Origin: Aquimarina sp. TRL1
Lineage (GTDB): Bacteria > Bacteroidota > Bacteroidia > Flavobacteriales > Flavobacteriaceae
Assembly: GCF_013365535.1 (NCBI RefSeq)
Contig: NZ_CP053590.1
Coordinates: 3,338,501-3,402,500 of the forward strand
Reading direction: 5' to 3'
DNA length: 64,000 bases
Made by a program: the position numbers and the translations under genes. Positions 33,367-46,700 of this stretch are shown piece by piece. Within the stretch, counting starts at the first letter, position 1. Each line of letters starts with the position of its first letter. Under the pieces are notes generated by a model. That model had not been told where the DNA came from, did not search any database, and saw nothing but the letters and a program-made list of their open reading frames with translations.

Positions 33367-36300
33367 TTAAATAGAGATAAGAATTCCCCAGTTAAAAGAC
33401 CTGCTTAGGGGATATCCATTAAAATCCCGGGTTGTGTTGAAGGTGTTCATAAAGAGGTTGCTAGAGTTGACACCTTCAGGATCAATGCCCGGATAAGGAG
33501 AAATTGTAAATAGATTTGTAGCGCTTGTAAAGATATAAGCATTACTCAGGGATAGTTTTTTTAGGAAAGATACAGGGAGATGATAGGTAAAGGATATGTT
33601 CTTTAAACGGATAAACGAAGCATTTTCAATTATCGCAGAGGAAGCTGTATTTAACCCCCTGGGGCGATTAAATCGTAATTGAGGGTATTTTGTATCTCCT
33701 TTTCCTGAGCTCCATGAATTTTGATACATTTCTCTGGTAATATTTGTTTTGGTATCTAAGGAGCTAACAATGGTCTCAGAAGGAGCCCATTCTTTCATTG
33801 CTCCAAAACTGTATTGAAGATTTACTCCTAATTCGAAATTACCGAAACGAACTGTATTGTTCCAGCCACCAAAAAAAGAAGGAATATTATCACCGATAAT
33901 CTGTAAATCTTCAAATGTTATCTGTCCATCATTATTCGTGTCTTGGAATTTTAAATCTCCAATTTGAGCTCCAGGTTGTAGTGCATGTTCATTTATTTCC
34001 TTTTGAGACTTAAAAATACCTTCTGATACGAACCCTGTTATAGCTCCCATAGATATTCCTTTATTAATTCTATAACTTAAACCAGCATATAAAGAACCAT
34101 CTACATTTTCGATTGTGTTTTTTAAAGAACTAATATTAAAAGAAGAATTCCACTGAATAGCCTTAGAAGAAATTACATCCGCTGATATTGCTATTTCTAA
34201 CCCTTTGTTACTAACGGTACTTTGGGAATTTTTTAGCTGATAAGGAAAGCCTGTAGAGGGAAGGATTTTTTGGTACATTATCATTCCTTCAGAGGTTTTA
34301 TTAAAATAATCAGCAGTAAGTAAAATTCTATTTTGCAGCATAGAAACATCTACTCCGTAATTGATTTCATTGGTGTTTTCCCAACCAATATTCGTATTTG
34401 AGAGATTTGTGAGAGCAATTCCTGTGATATCATGAATGTTAGTAAAAATGTTACTTATTGTTGCGCTGTAAAATTGCTGGTTTATAAAATCCGGTAAATT
34501 GGCTTTTCCTGTACGTCCTATTGAGAATCGAAGTTTAATAGTATTGATCATATTATTTTTAGTAAAAAAAGCTTCATTAGTGGGAGTCCAGGCTAGCGCA
34601 ACAGAAGGAAAGGATGCCCATTGTTTGTTTTTCCCAAATTTGGAATATCCGTCAATTCGATTTGTTGCAGATATGTAATATCTACTGTCATAATTATACT
34701 GTAAGCGAGCAAAATAAGAGTGTAGCCGACTTTCTGTTATATGCTCAAAAGTGCGTGTAATGTTATCTGCCAGACTGATAACATTATAAAACGCAGGAGA
34801 AGGGAAACCACTATAGGTAGCACCATTTGCTTCAATTCTTCTAAAATCAAAAGTTGTCCCAAGTAATATGTCTGCCTGATGGAGAGAGAGCTTTTTATTA
34901 AAAGAAAGAGTGTTTTCCCAGGTCTGATTAAATACACGGCTGTTATCATCAGTTCTGTAGCTATAAGAGTTTTGTCCATAGTAATTACTTAACTGACTAT
35001 CGGCAATGGTAGAAGAAAAGGTTGTTTTTAGTGTGAGGTTACGGAAAACGTTATAAGAAAGATACGTATTCGTAGAAAAGTTAAGTGCTTTTTGTATGTT
35101 GATAGTCTTATCAAGATTAGTTAATGGATTGCTCCAATCATCATTATTAATTAGGAACAAGGTTCCGTCTTCATTTCTTACAGGCATATCAGGTCTGGTT
35201 TGAAATGTGATGTCTAAAGATTGTAAGTTGTTGTTATTTAGATCAGAAGTTTGATAACTAATTCCTCCACCAGTAGTCAGGTGCTTGGAAATGACTGCAT
35301 CAAAATTAGTCCGAACTGAATATTTATCATATTCTTCTCCTAGGAAAATTCCTTTTTGAGACGTGTTTCCTAAAGAAAAATAATAGTTGGTTTTATTTCC
35401 TCCTCCACTTATATCCACAGTTGTGGTGTGTAGACTTGCATTTTTTCTGGATATTTCATTTTGCCAATTCGTATCTCCATTAAAGAAAAAATCGTTGTTG
35501 ACCGTATTGTCTAAAGGATCTATAATTAGTGTAGCAATGGGGTCATTCGGATCAATTTTTAAAGAGGATTTTGCGGTAGTAATCATCATTTCTTTGTACT
35601 CCTTTGCAGTAAGTAATTGATGTTTGGCAATGGGTTGATTATTGGTAAAAGTATACCTGAAATTAATCATGGGTTTTTGTTTTTTCTTGCCCCTTTTAGT
35701 GGTGATTAACAGTACTCCATTTGCTGCTCTGGATCCGTATATTGAAGCAGCAGCAGCGTCTTTTAGAACTTCAATCGTAGCAATATCAGATGGAGCAATC
35801 AGTTCTAATGGATTTGTTTTTCGCAAAGCACCGAGTCCATTATTAAAAAACTCAGGAAAATTATCTTCCACTACAATAGGGATACCATCAATAATATATA
35901 GGGGTTGATTCATCCCTTTAAAAGAAGTACGTCCTCTGATATTAACAATAGCTCCTGCACCTGGACTTCCAGACATTTGTATTGCATATAGTCCGGGAAT
36001 GTGTCCCCCTAATAAACGATCAATACTATTAGAGTTACTGGTAATTACCTCTTCTGCTTTGATAGAGCTAATGGCAGAGGCTATGTCTTTTGTTTTCTGT
36101 TTTCCATATCCGATTAAAGTCACTTCATCAAGTGAGGTGTTTTGCTGGTGTAAGGTGATATTAATTTGTTTGGAAATGGATACTTTTTGCTCTTGATTGT
36201 AATGCCCCAAAAAGGAATAAACCAGTACATCTCCTATTGCAGCTTTGATACGATAACTTCCTTCCTGATCGGTAGAAACCCCTTTTGTGGTCCCTTTAAT

Positions 36301-36720
36301 AGAAATAGTCGCTCCGTGAAGAGCTATTCCTTTGTCATTCCGAACGTTCCCTGTAATGGTTATTGATGATTGTTCTTGTGGTTGGACAATGATTTTTTTA
36401 TTAGCAAAATGATAGGTAAGTGATAATTTTCTGAATAACTGCTCCAGAATGGTGTGTAAAGATGCTTTTTGAGCAGAGATGGTAAATGTCTTTTTTAAAT
36501 CTAATTCGGAATTCTCAAAGAAAAAGGTAAAATCTGTTTTCTTTTCAATTAAGTCAAAAAACTGATGGAGGTTCATATGACCAGAATCAATATTGATTTG
36601 TAATAACAGAGTATTAGGTGATGCTCGTGCTATGGTTGTAATTAAAAAAATAATAAGTAAGAACTTTAGTTTATGCCAAAGGGATTTTCCCCTATATAAG
36701 GACATTACTTTCTTTTTCAT
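33367..36720 (-). CDS. SusC/RagA-type TonB-linked transporter with N-terminal STN domain
   Basis: An 1117-residue receptor. Signal peptide (FLLIIFLITTIARA), then an STN (secretin/TonB N-terminus) domain about 45-110 (HMNLHQFFDLIEKKTDFTFFF, IIVQPQEQ), carboxypeptidase-regulatory-like domain about 115-200, plug with DEVTLIGYGKQKTKDIASAISSI and QPLYIIDGIPIVVEDNFPEF, and the barrel. STN domains of this class usually signal to a FecR-type anti-sigma factor, but no FecI/FecR pair is next to it; the partner must be elsewhere or lost. Confidence 0.94.
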   Translation of the reverse strand: MKKKVMSLYRGKSLWHKLKFLLIIFLITTIARASPNTLLLQINIDSGHMNLHQFFDLIEKKTDFTFFFENSELDLKKTFTISAQKASLHTILEQLFRKLSLTYHFANKKIIVQPQEQSSITITGNVRNDKGIALHGATISIKGTTKGVSTDQEGSYRIKAAIGDVLVYSFLGHYNQEQKVSISKQINITLHQQNTSLDEVTLIGYGKQKTKDIASAISSIKAEEVITSNSNSIDRLLGGHIPGLYAIQMSGSPGAGAIVNIRGRTSFKGMNQPLYIIDGIPIVVEDNFPEFFNNGLGALRKTNPLELIAPSDIATIEVLKDAAAASIYGSRAANGVLLITTKRGKKKQKPMINFRYTFTNNQPIAKHQLLTAKEYKEMMITTAKSSLKIDPNDPIATLIIDPLDNTVNNDFFFNGDTNWQNEISRKNASLHTTTVDISGGGNKTNYYFSLGNTSQKGIFLGEEYDKYSVRTNFDAVISKHLTTGGGISYQTSDLNNNNLQSLDITFQTRPDMPVRNEDGTLFLINNDDWSNPLTNLDKTINIQKALNFSTNTYLSYNVFRNLTLKTTFSSTIADSQLSNYYGQNSYSYRTDDNSRVFNQTWENTLSFNKKLSLHQADILLGTTFDFRRIEANGATYSGFPSPAFYNVISLADNITRTFEHITESRLHSYFARLQYNYDSRYYISATNRIDGYSKFGKNKQWASFPSVALAWTPTNEAFFTKNNMINTIKLRFSIGRTGKANLPDFINQQFYSATISNIFTNIHDITGIALTNLSNTNIGWENTNEINYGVDVSMLQNRILLTADYFNKTSEGMIMYQKILPSTGFPYQLKNSQSTVSNKGLEIAISADVISSKAIQWNSSFNISSLKNTIENVDGSLYAGLSYRINKGISMGAITGFVSEGIFKSQKEINEHALQPGAQIGDLKFQDTNNDGQITFEDLQIIGDNIPSFFGGWNNTVRFGNFELGVNLQYSFGAMKEWAPSETIVSSLDTKTNITREMYQNSWSSGKGDTKYPQLRFNRPRGLNTASSAIIENASFIRLKNISFTYHLPVSFLKKLSLSNAYIFTSATNLFTISPYPGIDPEGVNSSNLFMNTFNTTRDFNGYPLSRSFNWGILISI

Positions 36721-37081
36721 AGGTTTTAAAAGTTTTAGTAATTGTTAATGATTATATGTGTTAGTTACTTTGATCTGACGTAGAGGAATTTTGTTACCCC
36801 CTAAGGAAAGAGAAGGGGAAAACAAAATGTTGTGTTATTTTAATGTGAAAATTTCTTAAAGAAATGTAGAGGGGATTTTGTATAAGTTCTTGAGAGATTA
36901 TAGAGGGAGTAAAGTTTAACTTCAAAACAAGTTTCAACCAGATAACTTCTATTGCAAGTAAAGTTGAGATAAAAAGGATAAAGTATCATTTATGACGCAG
37001 ATAAATAACAAAAAGGGATAGTGTTTAAGTCTGTAGTTATAAGAGGAGGATAAGGAATGTTTTTTTAGAGAGACTATTATT
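36721..37081. other. Control region between the STN-SusC gene and the dioxygenase gene
   Basis: About 360 bases with no supportable gene. On the minus strand, ahead of the SusC start, there is a G/C-rich island (plus-strand CCCCC at 36797-36801 and GGGG at 36815-36818) with GTAAC and CGTC elements 12 bases apart, reminiscent of ECF promoters but with non-standard spacing. The rest is AT-rich and contains only short chance frames. Confidence 0.45.
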
Positions 37082-37528
37082 TTACATATCTGGAGTGTAC
37101 CCTCCTGGTGCGTAGAGATGTAAGGAGACGACATTTTTATCAGAGATATTGAATACCCGATGTTGTCCTACATTATCAGCTATGTATAAAACATCATTTT
37201 GGAAGTAAGTATTAGCTGTTATTTGTTGATTAGGAGTAGTAATTTCATCACTTAAATTCCCTTCCATAATTTTTACTAAACATCCTTGTTTAGGGTGTCC
37301 GTGAATTGGAGACTTTTGACCGGGTTTCCAACATAAGAGCAGTAAATCATAATAATGGGACTTTATTAAAGAAATTCTTTTATAAGATGCGTCTTCAAAA
37401 GTTACCTTATTTTGCCAATTATCCAGTGTTGTTTCTTGATACCAATGTTGCAAACTTTTTAATGATTCAAAGTTGGGGTTAGAAATAGTATTGTCCAGAA
37501 AGGCTTTGATTTCGGATAAAGATGCCAT
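37082..37528 (-). CDS. Cysteine dioxygenase-like cupin
   Basis: A 148-residue cupin, shorter than the ~200-residue animal enzyme. It keeps the thiol-dioxygenase signature: iron ligands in PIHGHPKQGC (two His, with the Cys five residues after the second His as in the Cys-Tyr crosslink) and the third His in VGQHRVFN, then the S-x-H-x-Y triad as SLHLY. An Arg in SYKRISL sits where CDO binds the cysteine carboxylate. It should oxidise cysteine (or a related thiol such as 3-mercaptopropionate) to the sulfinate in the cytosol. Monocistronic, after the giant adhesin gene. Confidence 0.85.
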   Translation of the reverse strand: MASLSEIKAFLDNTISNPNFESLKSLQHWYQETTLDNWQNKVTFEDASYKRISLIKSHYYDLLLLCWKPGQKSPIHGHPKQGCLVKIMEGNLSDEITTPNQQITANTYFQNDVLYIADNVGQHRVFNISDKNVVSLHLYAPGGYTPDM

Positions 37529-37616
37529 AAGCTAACTTATTTTTACTTGTTCATAATGAACTGTTGATATTGGCTAATATATTCAATTTTTAGAGGATTG
37601 TATAACAGAAGTAAAC

Positions 37617-37650
37617 AAAAAGAGCAGATCTGTTGTTGATCTACTCTTTT
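37617..37650 (-). terminator. Terminator of the giant adhesin gene
   Basis: AAAAGAGCAGATC and GATCTACTCTTTT (37618-37630 with 37638-37650) form a stem with one C-A mismatch and a seven-base loop, with T/A runs at the ends. It lies 54 bases beyond the stop codon of the minus-strand gene. Confidence 0.65.
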
Positions 37651-37703
37651 GATTGCCCGCAATTTGATTAATAACTTACACGGTATTTTATATTGATTCG
37701 TTT

Positions 37704-40700
37704 TTATTCTCTGTAAAGAGTGAAATGTCCGGTAAATTCTCGATTGTCTTTATCATTGACAATAATCATATACCAGTAGTCACCTGATGGTAACTCTTTT
37801 CCTTGATGGATTCCTTTCCAACCATCATCTCTATGGTCTCCTTTATAGTCAGCCAATAGCCTTCCATAACGATCAAACACTCTTACTTCTATATTTTCAA
37901 ATAAGAAAGGAATATCTTCATCGGTTGTTGTTTGATCAGGATACCATGATTGTACTCCATTTTTATCAGGAGCGAAATAGTTTGGAATGATTAAGTTAAT
38001 ATAGGTGAGCTTAATGGTTGATGAAGTCTCACAACCAATACTGTCTACCACTCTAATTTTATACTCTCCGCTTTTTCTGATAAAGAATATATTATCAGGT
38101 AACTCGTTCTCGGTTTCACTTCCATCTATAAAGGTGATATAATAAGTATAGGGAGCTGTTCCTCCTTCTGCGAGAATTTCATATTCATTTACATCACTCG
38201 AGTTATTAGTTGTTTGAACAGAAGGAGTAGCAAGTGGGGTATATGTTTCTACAGTAATCGTTCCTATAGACTTTTCACATCCAGATGAATTCAGCATAAA
38301 CCCTTCATATTCTCCCGGAGGTACGATGAATGTTCCTGATAAGTTTTGATTAGCAGGAGGGGTAGATGTCCCGTTAATTCCCTGGATACTATAAATAATA
38401 TCGGTAGTGGTAGCATCGCTGCTTAATTCGAAATTAATTGTGTATGATGGAGGAGTAATCACTCTTCCGGTTTCCGAATCAATTACAGGACATTCGACAG
38501 TACTGGTTAGCTCTGCTTCCAGAACAGCACCAGGAGTAATATCTATATTATAGGCTAGTTGACATTCACTATTATTATTCTCATCTCTGATGAATACAGT
38601 AGTGATACCTCCAGGGAGATCTTGTAGAACTAGATTAGAAGGATCAGGTACAGCTACAAAACTAGTTTCTTCACCTGTTGTACTCCAATAATATACCGGT
38701 GTTGATGAGGTAGCTACTCCTCCAGAGATAGAGATAATAGCACTTCCGTCAGCATCTCCTGCACAGGATTCTGGAGTAGAAGAGAGTAATTGGGCACTGA
38801 TTTCTAATGGTTCTTTTATTTCTATTGAATCAACAAATGTGCTACACCCATTTTCATCGGATACTTCTATTCTGTATATATCTGCAGGAAGTTCATCAAA
38901 TACATGAGATCCTAAAGTACCATCACTATCATCTTTTACAAAAGTGAATAAGGCCTCATCAGCACTGTTAAACAAAGAGTAAATATATCCAGGGGATCCG
39001 CCAGAGGCAGTAACTGAAATACTTCCGTCTATTTTACTATTACAAGAAATGTCCTGAGGGGTAGCTTCTGCAGTAAACGCTTCTGGCTGTTCAATAGTAA
39101 AGGATACTTCTTCTGGTCCACAGTCTTTACTCGTTACACTGTACGTATAATCTCCGGCGAGTAAATCACCAAAGAAACTATCATTTTGAGGTCCGATGTT
39201 TACAGCTTGATTTAGATAATCTGTTCCTGTCAGAGAATATGTATAATCTCCTAACCCTCCGGTTACAAAAGCATCTATAGAAGCAGCATTATCTCCAAAA
39301 CATATAATAAAAGTATTGCCTTTATCTAGTGTTATAGAAAGATCTTCAATGTTTCTAATAGGAACTGTATTGGATACTTTAGAAATACAGTTGTTTATAT
39401 CTTTGACATAGAATGAGTAGTCTCCTTCGGTCAAGTTATTAAATGTATGTGGGTTAGTACCGGAAACAAAGGTAGTCCCGTCTTTACTAAACTCATAAGG
39501 AGGAGTTCCTCCAACTCCAGTTACTTGTACAGAAGCAGTTGGATCTGCACAAGAAGGTGTCATGGTAGTTTCTACAGCAACAATAACTTCTGGCAGCGTA
39601 TCAATAGTTACGTTTTGAGAAGCCTCACAATTTAGGTTATCAGTTACCTCAATCGTATATTCTCCAGCAGGAAGATTAGTAAATGTATGAGAGTCGGTTG
39701 AACCTATTATTGGAGCATCCTTTGTCCCGTCGGGGTGTGTAATTGTAAAGAAATAACTTCCACTTCCTTGTCCTCCGGCTGCAGTGATACTGATAGAACC
39801 ATCTCTACTATCAACACAGGATAATGTGCTGCTGGTAACAGAAGCAATTGTAATTTCCTGAGGAGGAGAAACAATGATTGTTTGGGTGGCCTCACAACCA
39901 TTGGCATCTTTTACTCGAACCTGATATGTAGTACCTGTTGCTACAGGATCTAGGTTTTCAAAAAGAGGGGTATCACTATAGGTATCATATGGAGCCAAAG
40001 GAGTACCTGTCTGGTCTTCTAATCGGTATTCAAAATCTCCGCTTCCTCCTTGAGCAAAAGCTTCTATAATTGTATTTTCACTGGAGTTACAGAATCCTGC
40101 ACTAATTAGTTCTATCGATACATCAATTGTAGGAGCAGATGGAATGGTGTATATACTAGTCTCATCTGTACATCCCAAAGTAGGATCGGTAACTGTTACC
40201 TGAATATTACCAGGAGAAAGCCCTGCTATAGTAATTGGATTTTGAGCTGTCGTATTTCCAGCACCGTTGACAACAGCTCCTGTAGTAAGATTGTTTAATT
40301 GATAGGTATATGCTCCTGTATGACCACTAACAGTAAGCTCTATGGAGCCATTAGGAGGGGTAGAGTTAAAACATGCAACACCATTTCCATCTGTAATTTC
40401 AGCTTCGATTGTATCATATGCCTCAATAGGGTATATATCTGTCCGGATACTACATCCTGTAGCAGTATCGTGAATTTCAAAAATATAATTACCTACACCA
40501 GGTAGCTGGAAAGCATTACTGGTCGTAATTGTTCCTCCAGATGGAATATTATTTTGAGCAGCAACTGCACCATTAATTTCCGTAAAGTTAAATGGACCAG
40601 TACCTCCATTGATAGAAATCGTAACTTCTTCTGTGTTGGTATTACAGTCAATAGCAGTTACCTGTGCAACATCAGGTGATGTCATTTCCGGAATGGTTGG

Positions 40701-43700
40701 GATATTAATTACAGGGGTAATGGTATGTGTACAATTATTTTTATCCGTAACTGTGATTGTATAGTCTCCAGATTCATATGCATCAATAATAAACTGTGTT
40801 CCGGTAACCGACAAAGAAGTACCGGAAAGCGGTCCTGTATAAGATATTTTATAAGGAGCAGTCCCTCCGTTAATATCTACAGTTATTTGAGGGAATAGTT
40901 TGTCATTGTTAGCATTACAACTATAAGAACTCGTGCTAGGTGTAGCTGATAGTATTATAGGTTCGGTTATTTCTATGGGTTCTAATACAGCTGTACATCC
41001 AAAAACAGATGTTACTTCGACTCTATAATCATTCGTTGCAGCAGATAGGTTTTCAAATAATGGATTGTCTATTTGATCTGTACCAACTTGTGCGTTGGTT
41101 GCTCTGTCAAACAGACGATATGTAAATGGGTTGTCAAGTCCGGTTCCCGCTTGTAACTCAACCAAAATAAACCCGTCAGCACCACCATTACAAGATACAT
41201 TTCCGCTATCCGCTAGTGTTAATACCGGATTGGTATAGACTCTGGCAACTTTTACCGATTTGGTACATCCTGTAGCATTTACTCCTGTATCTGTAACTGT
41301 TACAGTATAATCACCAGCTAATACGGAGGCAAATATATTATTAGCATTTTGAGTGGTATTAACAGTAGTACCGTTAATATCAGTACCTGTTAGTGTAAAG
41401 GTGAAATTGGCAGGAGATGAAGTGAAATCTGATCCTCCAGAAACATTTACAGTTATATTTTGACCTGTTGTACAGGTAGGTTCTGTATCAAAGTCCGCAG
41501 AAACAATCAGGTCCTCATGAATCTCTATAGATTGTGTTCCTGTACACCCGTTAGGATCTCGTGCTGTCACAGTATATGTTCCGGGAGAGGTAACTGTAAA
41601 TGTGTGGGTTGCCCCATCATCTACAAAACTTATTCCGTCAATGCTATAGGAAAGTTGCCCCGTACCAGTAGCGTTTACAGTAAAGGTATATCCTGTGCCA
41701 AAATCACAACGATCATATGCTGTAATTGGTGTTATAGAAGGATTGGTAATGGTATTTAAAGTTTCTTGTATAGGGGTTACAGTACAGCCATTGCTGTCTT
41801 CTACCCGTATATGATAAGTTCCATCGGTAAGAGTATTGAATACTCCGGATGTACTGGTGGCAACATCACTGGTTCCATCATTTGCAATATATGTATAAGG
41901 AGCGGTTCCACCACTAGCGATCATTGATAACTCGGGTAATTTGGAACAGAATCCATCTTTTTTACTATTTCTTGCTAATTTTAGAACCTCAGGTTCTTCT
42001 ATGGTAAATTGCATTGCAGCATTACATGGAGCGGCAACCCCTCCATCTGTTTCGAATATCCTTAGTTGATAGACTCCTGGAGAGAAACCGGTAACTTCTC
42101 CGGTAGCAGGACCGGTTCCCAGTCCTGTTTGAGCATTTCCGTTAGAGAAGGTAAAGGAAGAAGCAATATTAGTATTCAGGTCGACAACACTGTATATTTC
42201 ATATGTTAATTCATTTCCGTTATAATCGGTAATTTCATAGGCTATTTTTCCATTATCGGCTCCATTACAGGTAGATGAAGTCGGGGTTATGGAAATATCC
42301 ATTGCAGATGGACTTGGTTGAGGAGCTATAGAACGAATATCTGTACATCCTGTTCCATTATCAATAACTTCATAGGTAAACGGAGTGTCGAAATCCAGAT
42401 TGGTAAATTGAAAAGTTCTTGTAAATGGGGGAGAAGTTGGAACGGGGGCTGGATCCAAGTCCACTGGAGTTCCATTTGGGTATTCTCGAATAGAGAAAGG
42501 CCCAGTACCATCTTGCACATTAATGTCAACAGTTACTCCTCCGGTACAAGAAACGGTTGGAGCAGATTCTGTAACGGTAAAAATAGCTCTGGTAGCAATA
42601 TTAAAATTAAAAGTACTATTACATCCATTGGAATCTGTAATTTTAAAAATGTAGTCTCCAAAAGAAAGATCGCTAAAACTAATATTTGTATTTGTAGTTC
42701 CTAAAGAAGGGTTCCCAGCGGTAGCTACTACAGAGTTGTCAAGTTTTAATAATGTATAATCATAAGTTCCTGTTCCTCCTGTTACCCCTGTAATAATAAC
42801 AGAACCGTTGGTGAGTGTGGGATTATTAGGATCTGTAGTAGGTGTACAAGTAATATCAAACTTAATTAAATTTCCTATAGTAATCGGAGCAGGATCCGCT
42901 ATTGTTACAGATAAAGGAGGCGTCGTAATACATTGTCTGGCATCTCTGATTACATAGGTATATGTTCCGGCAGCTAATCCTCCAAAAGTTGTATTTTCAC
43001 TAAATCCACCAGAGTTAAAGTTAATTTCATATGGAGGGGTTCCAATTGTATTGTCTACTGTTAATTCTACTATTCCATCTGCAGCTCCCTGACAAGTAGG
43101 AGGAGTAATTGCAGTGGATGCAATTTCAGGATCAGGAGCTGTTGTAACTTTCACGGTATTGGAAATAGCTTCACAGCCGTTAGCGTCAATCACTTTGAAT
43201 TGATAATCTCCTGCAACATTGGTAGAAAACGGAGAGCCTCCTGGGACTGCAGTAAAACTCGTTCCTCCATCATTACTAACTTGTAACGTGATAGGAGCAG
43301 TGCCTCCTGAAGAGGTTACAGCAATAGATGCATTTGGAGTACCAGAGCAATCAATATCTTTCGTTAAAGCAGCAGTTGTTGTTAATTGTTCTGAAATGGT
43401 CTGGTTTATGGTTGTTTCACATCCAAACTTATCTTTTATAATAATCTCATAATCATCTGGAGTTAAATTATTTATAGAAAATGTGTTTCCTGTTATATTG
43501 GTGGCACCACCTCCATTTATTGTAAAAGTAAAAGGAGAAGTCCCCCCATTTACTGTGATATTCATACTGGCCTCGTTAGTAGAGTCATAGCATAAATCAG
43601 AGGTGTTTTCGACAGTTGCTGTTAGGGTAGGAGGGGGCGTAATCGTAATTGTTTCATTAACAGTACACCCCTTGTTATCTTTAACTACAACAGTATAAGT

Positions 43701-46700
43701 AGCAGCAGTAGCTATAGAGAATACATTCGTTGTTTGAGGTCCTGCAACTGTAGTAGTATTGGTACTGTCTTTTAACTCATAGGTAGTTCCTCCATTCCCT
43801 CCTGATGCGGTAATCGTCACAATTGCATTATTAATACATGTTAAAGGAGCTATTTCAGTATTGTCAATTTTAATCTCCTGAGGATCTGTAATGACTATAT
43901 TATTTGCTGTCGCAGTACATTTTGTCGTATTGTCAGTAACGGTTATAGCGTAGGTTCCTGCTCCTAATCCATTAATGGCAGTTGTAAGATCAGTGAGGTT
44001 ATTTCCATTTTGATTTCCTGTAATTGTTCCTCCGGTTATTTCGTAATTGAAGGTAGTTTTTGTTAGATCAATCGTTGTAATATTAAAACTAATGATCGCA
44101 TCTTCATCTCCTTGACAGGTCGGTTCCTGTGTTACTTTGGCGTTGATACCTATGAAATCAATGTTTTTTAAGGTTATGTCTTCAGAATAAATACAGCCAT
44201 CTGTAGTTGTTCTGGCTTCAAATGTATATGTAGTTCCCGAAGCTCCTGTAGGTAAGTCATTAAAAACATTAGAAGTTTGCCAGTCTCTTTCTTGTCCTGT
44301 AGGTCCGGTAATTCTGTACTCAAAGGAGTTGGCTCCATTTGTAGCTGTCGGAGTAAGTGTTGCATCAGCAGTTAGGTCATCACATTCTACCTGCGAGAAA
44401 TCAATTTTCAAATCAATTACCTGCTGTAATGGGGCAACAGTCAGTTGACCTAATTCGACAGGGCAGATAGCAGTATTTGTATCTCGAATGTACACAGTAT
44501 AGACTCCATTTTTTAAGCCTGTAAATGATCCGGTTGTATTAGTAAAATCAACACCATCAATACTATACTCGTAATTTCCATTTCCATTTTTAGGGTTTGT
44601 AATACTAATTGTAGCCGTTTGTTCAGGAATTCCGGCAGCGGTACACTTATATTCTTGTGTAATCTTAAAATCAGCTTCAATAGCTTTTGTTTCAGGAAGG
44701 TTTACTGTGACAGTTTTGGAGTTACAACCAAATTGATCAACTACGATAACACTGTGGTTTCCTGGAGTTATGTTATTAAAAACATGTGTAGTGGTGTTGA
44801 TCGCTTGTGTAAAAATATTACTGTCCAAAATATAGATGAAAGGACCTTCTCCAGCAGTGACTTCTACTTGCATAGCACCTTTGTTTCCTGGGCATTTTGC
44901 AGGAACTCCTGTCATAGTGATCTCTAGCTCTTCATAGGTAGTCACAGTCACGGTTCCTGCAGGAATAATACATCCTGTAGTTTCATCTTTTACATAAATA
45001 TCTCTTGCTCCTGCCGAAGTAAACCTAAACTCATTCGTGGTATTAGGTTCTGGGGTTAATGCTGGAGTCATTGTATCACTGGTACTAAAGGTAAAAGGAC
45101 CTTTACCCCCCGTTATATTAACAATGAACAGGGCAGTATGCTCATCGTCATCAAAGTTAGGTTGCGTAGCATCTGGTTGGTAATTTGTATTACAACTCAG
45201 GTCTTTTTGAAGAGATGCAGTTGCTATAAAATCATCTGATTTTTTTATGGTTTTTCGTTGGGTATCAATACAATCTCCATCATAAGATAAAACTTCGATA
45301 TCATATGTGTCAGGGTTTAGCCCTTTAAAAGTATGGTTTGTTTCAGTTGTAGGTCCTTCTGAAGCAGTAAAATTGTTTGTTGTGCTACTGATATTGTAGG
45401 TGTAGTTAGAAGCTCCATCTTCTACTTTTATTAACATCTCTCCGGTATCGTTCGGACATCCGGGATCAAAAGTGGTAATGGTTACTGTTGGGTCTTTTGT
45501 ATCCATTAGTTTAGAAGCTTCAAATGTGCAGGCAGTTGGAAGACCATTGTTTTGACGGACTTTAACTGTATATTTCCCTTTGTCTGTCAATCCGGAAAAT
45601 TCTGGAGAATCTTGAAACCCGTTAGCATCAGGATCAAGAGTTGGATCTCCTTGGGTTGGCATGGTAGCTCCAGAAGGAGTTTGTAATTGATATTCGTAAT
45701 GGTTGGAAGAGTTTTGAACACGTAATACTCCTTTCACATCACAAATGATATTTTTTACCGCCACCAGATTGGGTTTAAAGTTATTTTTATAGACATTGAA
45801 ATAGAATGAAATAGTACAGTTTCCGTCAAATACACTTTTGATTCGGTATTCTCCAGCTTCTGTTACTGTGAATTCTCTATTCGTTCCTAATGCAGTCCAT
45901 TCAGGTTCACATTGACCATCAATAGTAGGACAATTTTCATTTCTGATAACAGAAGGACATGCAGCAGAGTCTAAACGCTCCCAGGTAATACTAGTGGCAT
46001 CGACAAAACCGGAGTCAAGAGTAATTTCATCATCTTCACCACATAAAAACAGCTCAGGAAGTTTATCTCCTGTAACGGCACAGGTTCTGATATTTCCATT
46101 AACAGTAGTACGTTCTGCTATTTCTATGATAGGATTAACAATCTCATTAAAAGCTTTTACGGTCCAGATTTCAAATAAATCAGGACAATCTGTATTTCCG
46201 GTTTTATCTACTCGATATCGACCACTACTACTAACTGTTATAGTTTGTGTATTTCCAATAATAGCATTGGTGTCTAAATTGGTCCATCTATAAGCTGTAA
46301 ATCCTCCTCCTGCTGTAATATCGGCAGTGCCTGAACAAATAAAAAGATCAAAATTACCATCACAGTCATTCATATCGATTAAAAAAGTAGAAGCTCCTTC
46401 TATATCAAATAGACAAGCATCTTGATCCAGGATACTCTCTTCTTCATTTATAGTAACACCTGACATACTTCCTGTATATGTTGCCAAGGCAATGTTTTTT
46501 ATTTCATTAGAACAAGCTTCTCTGAGATCGGCACAACTTTCTACAACATTAGTTTTAAATTTAATTTTTATGGCACTATCGAATCGTTCTACTACAGTAT
46601 TATCAATTGTAATATTGATTTGTCTATTTGGAGAATCATAGGAGGCGTTAAGCCCGGTATCAGCATCAATAGACCCAGGAACAAAATTGACATTTGCAGG

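Noticed and set aside
36777..36801. GTAAC and CGTC elements ahead of the STN-SusC gene, resembling an ECF promoter
   Set aside because: The gap between them is 12 bases, shorter than the usual 15-17 for ECF promoters, so I did not list it as a promoter.
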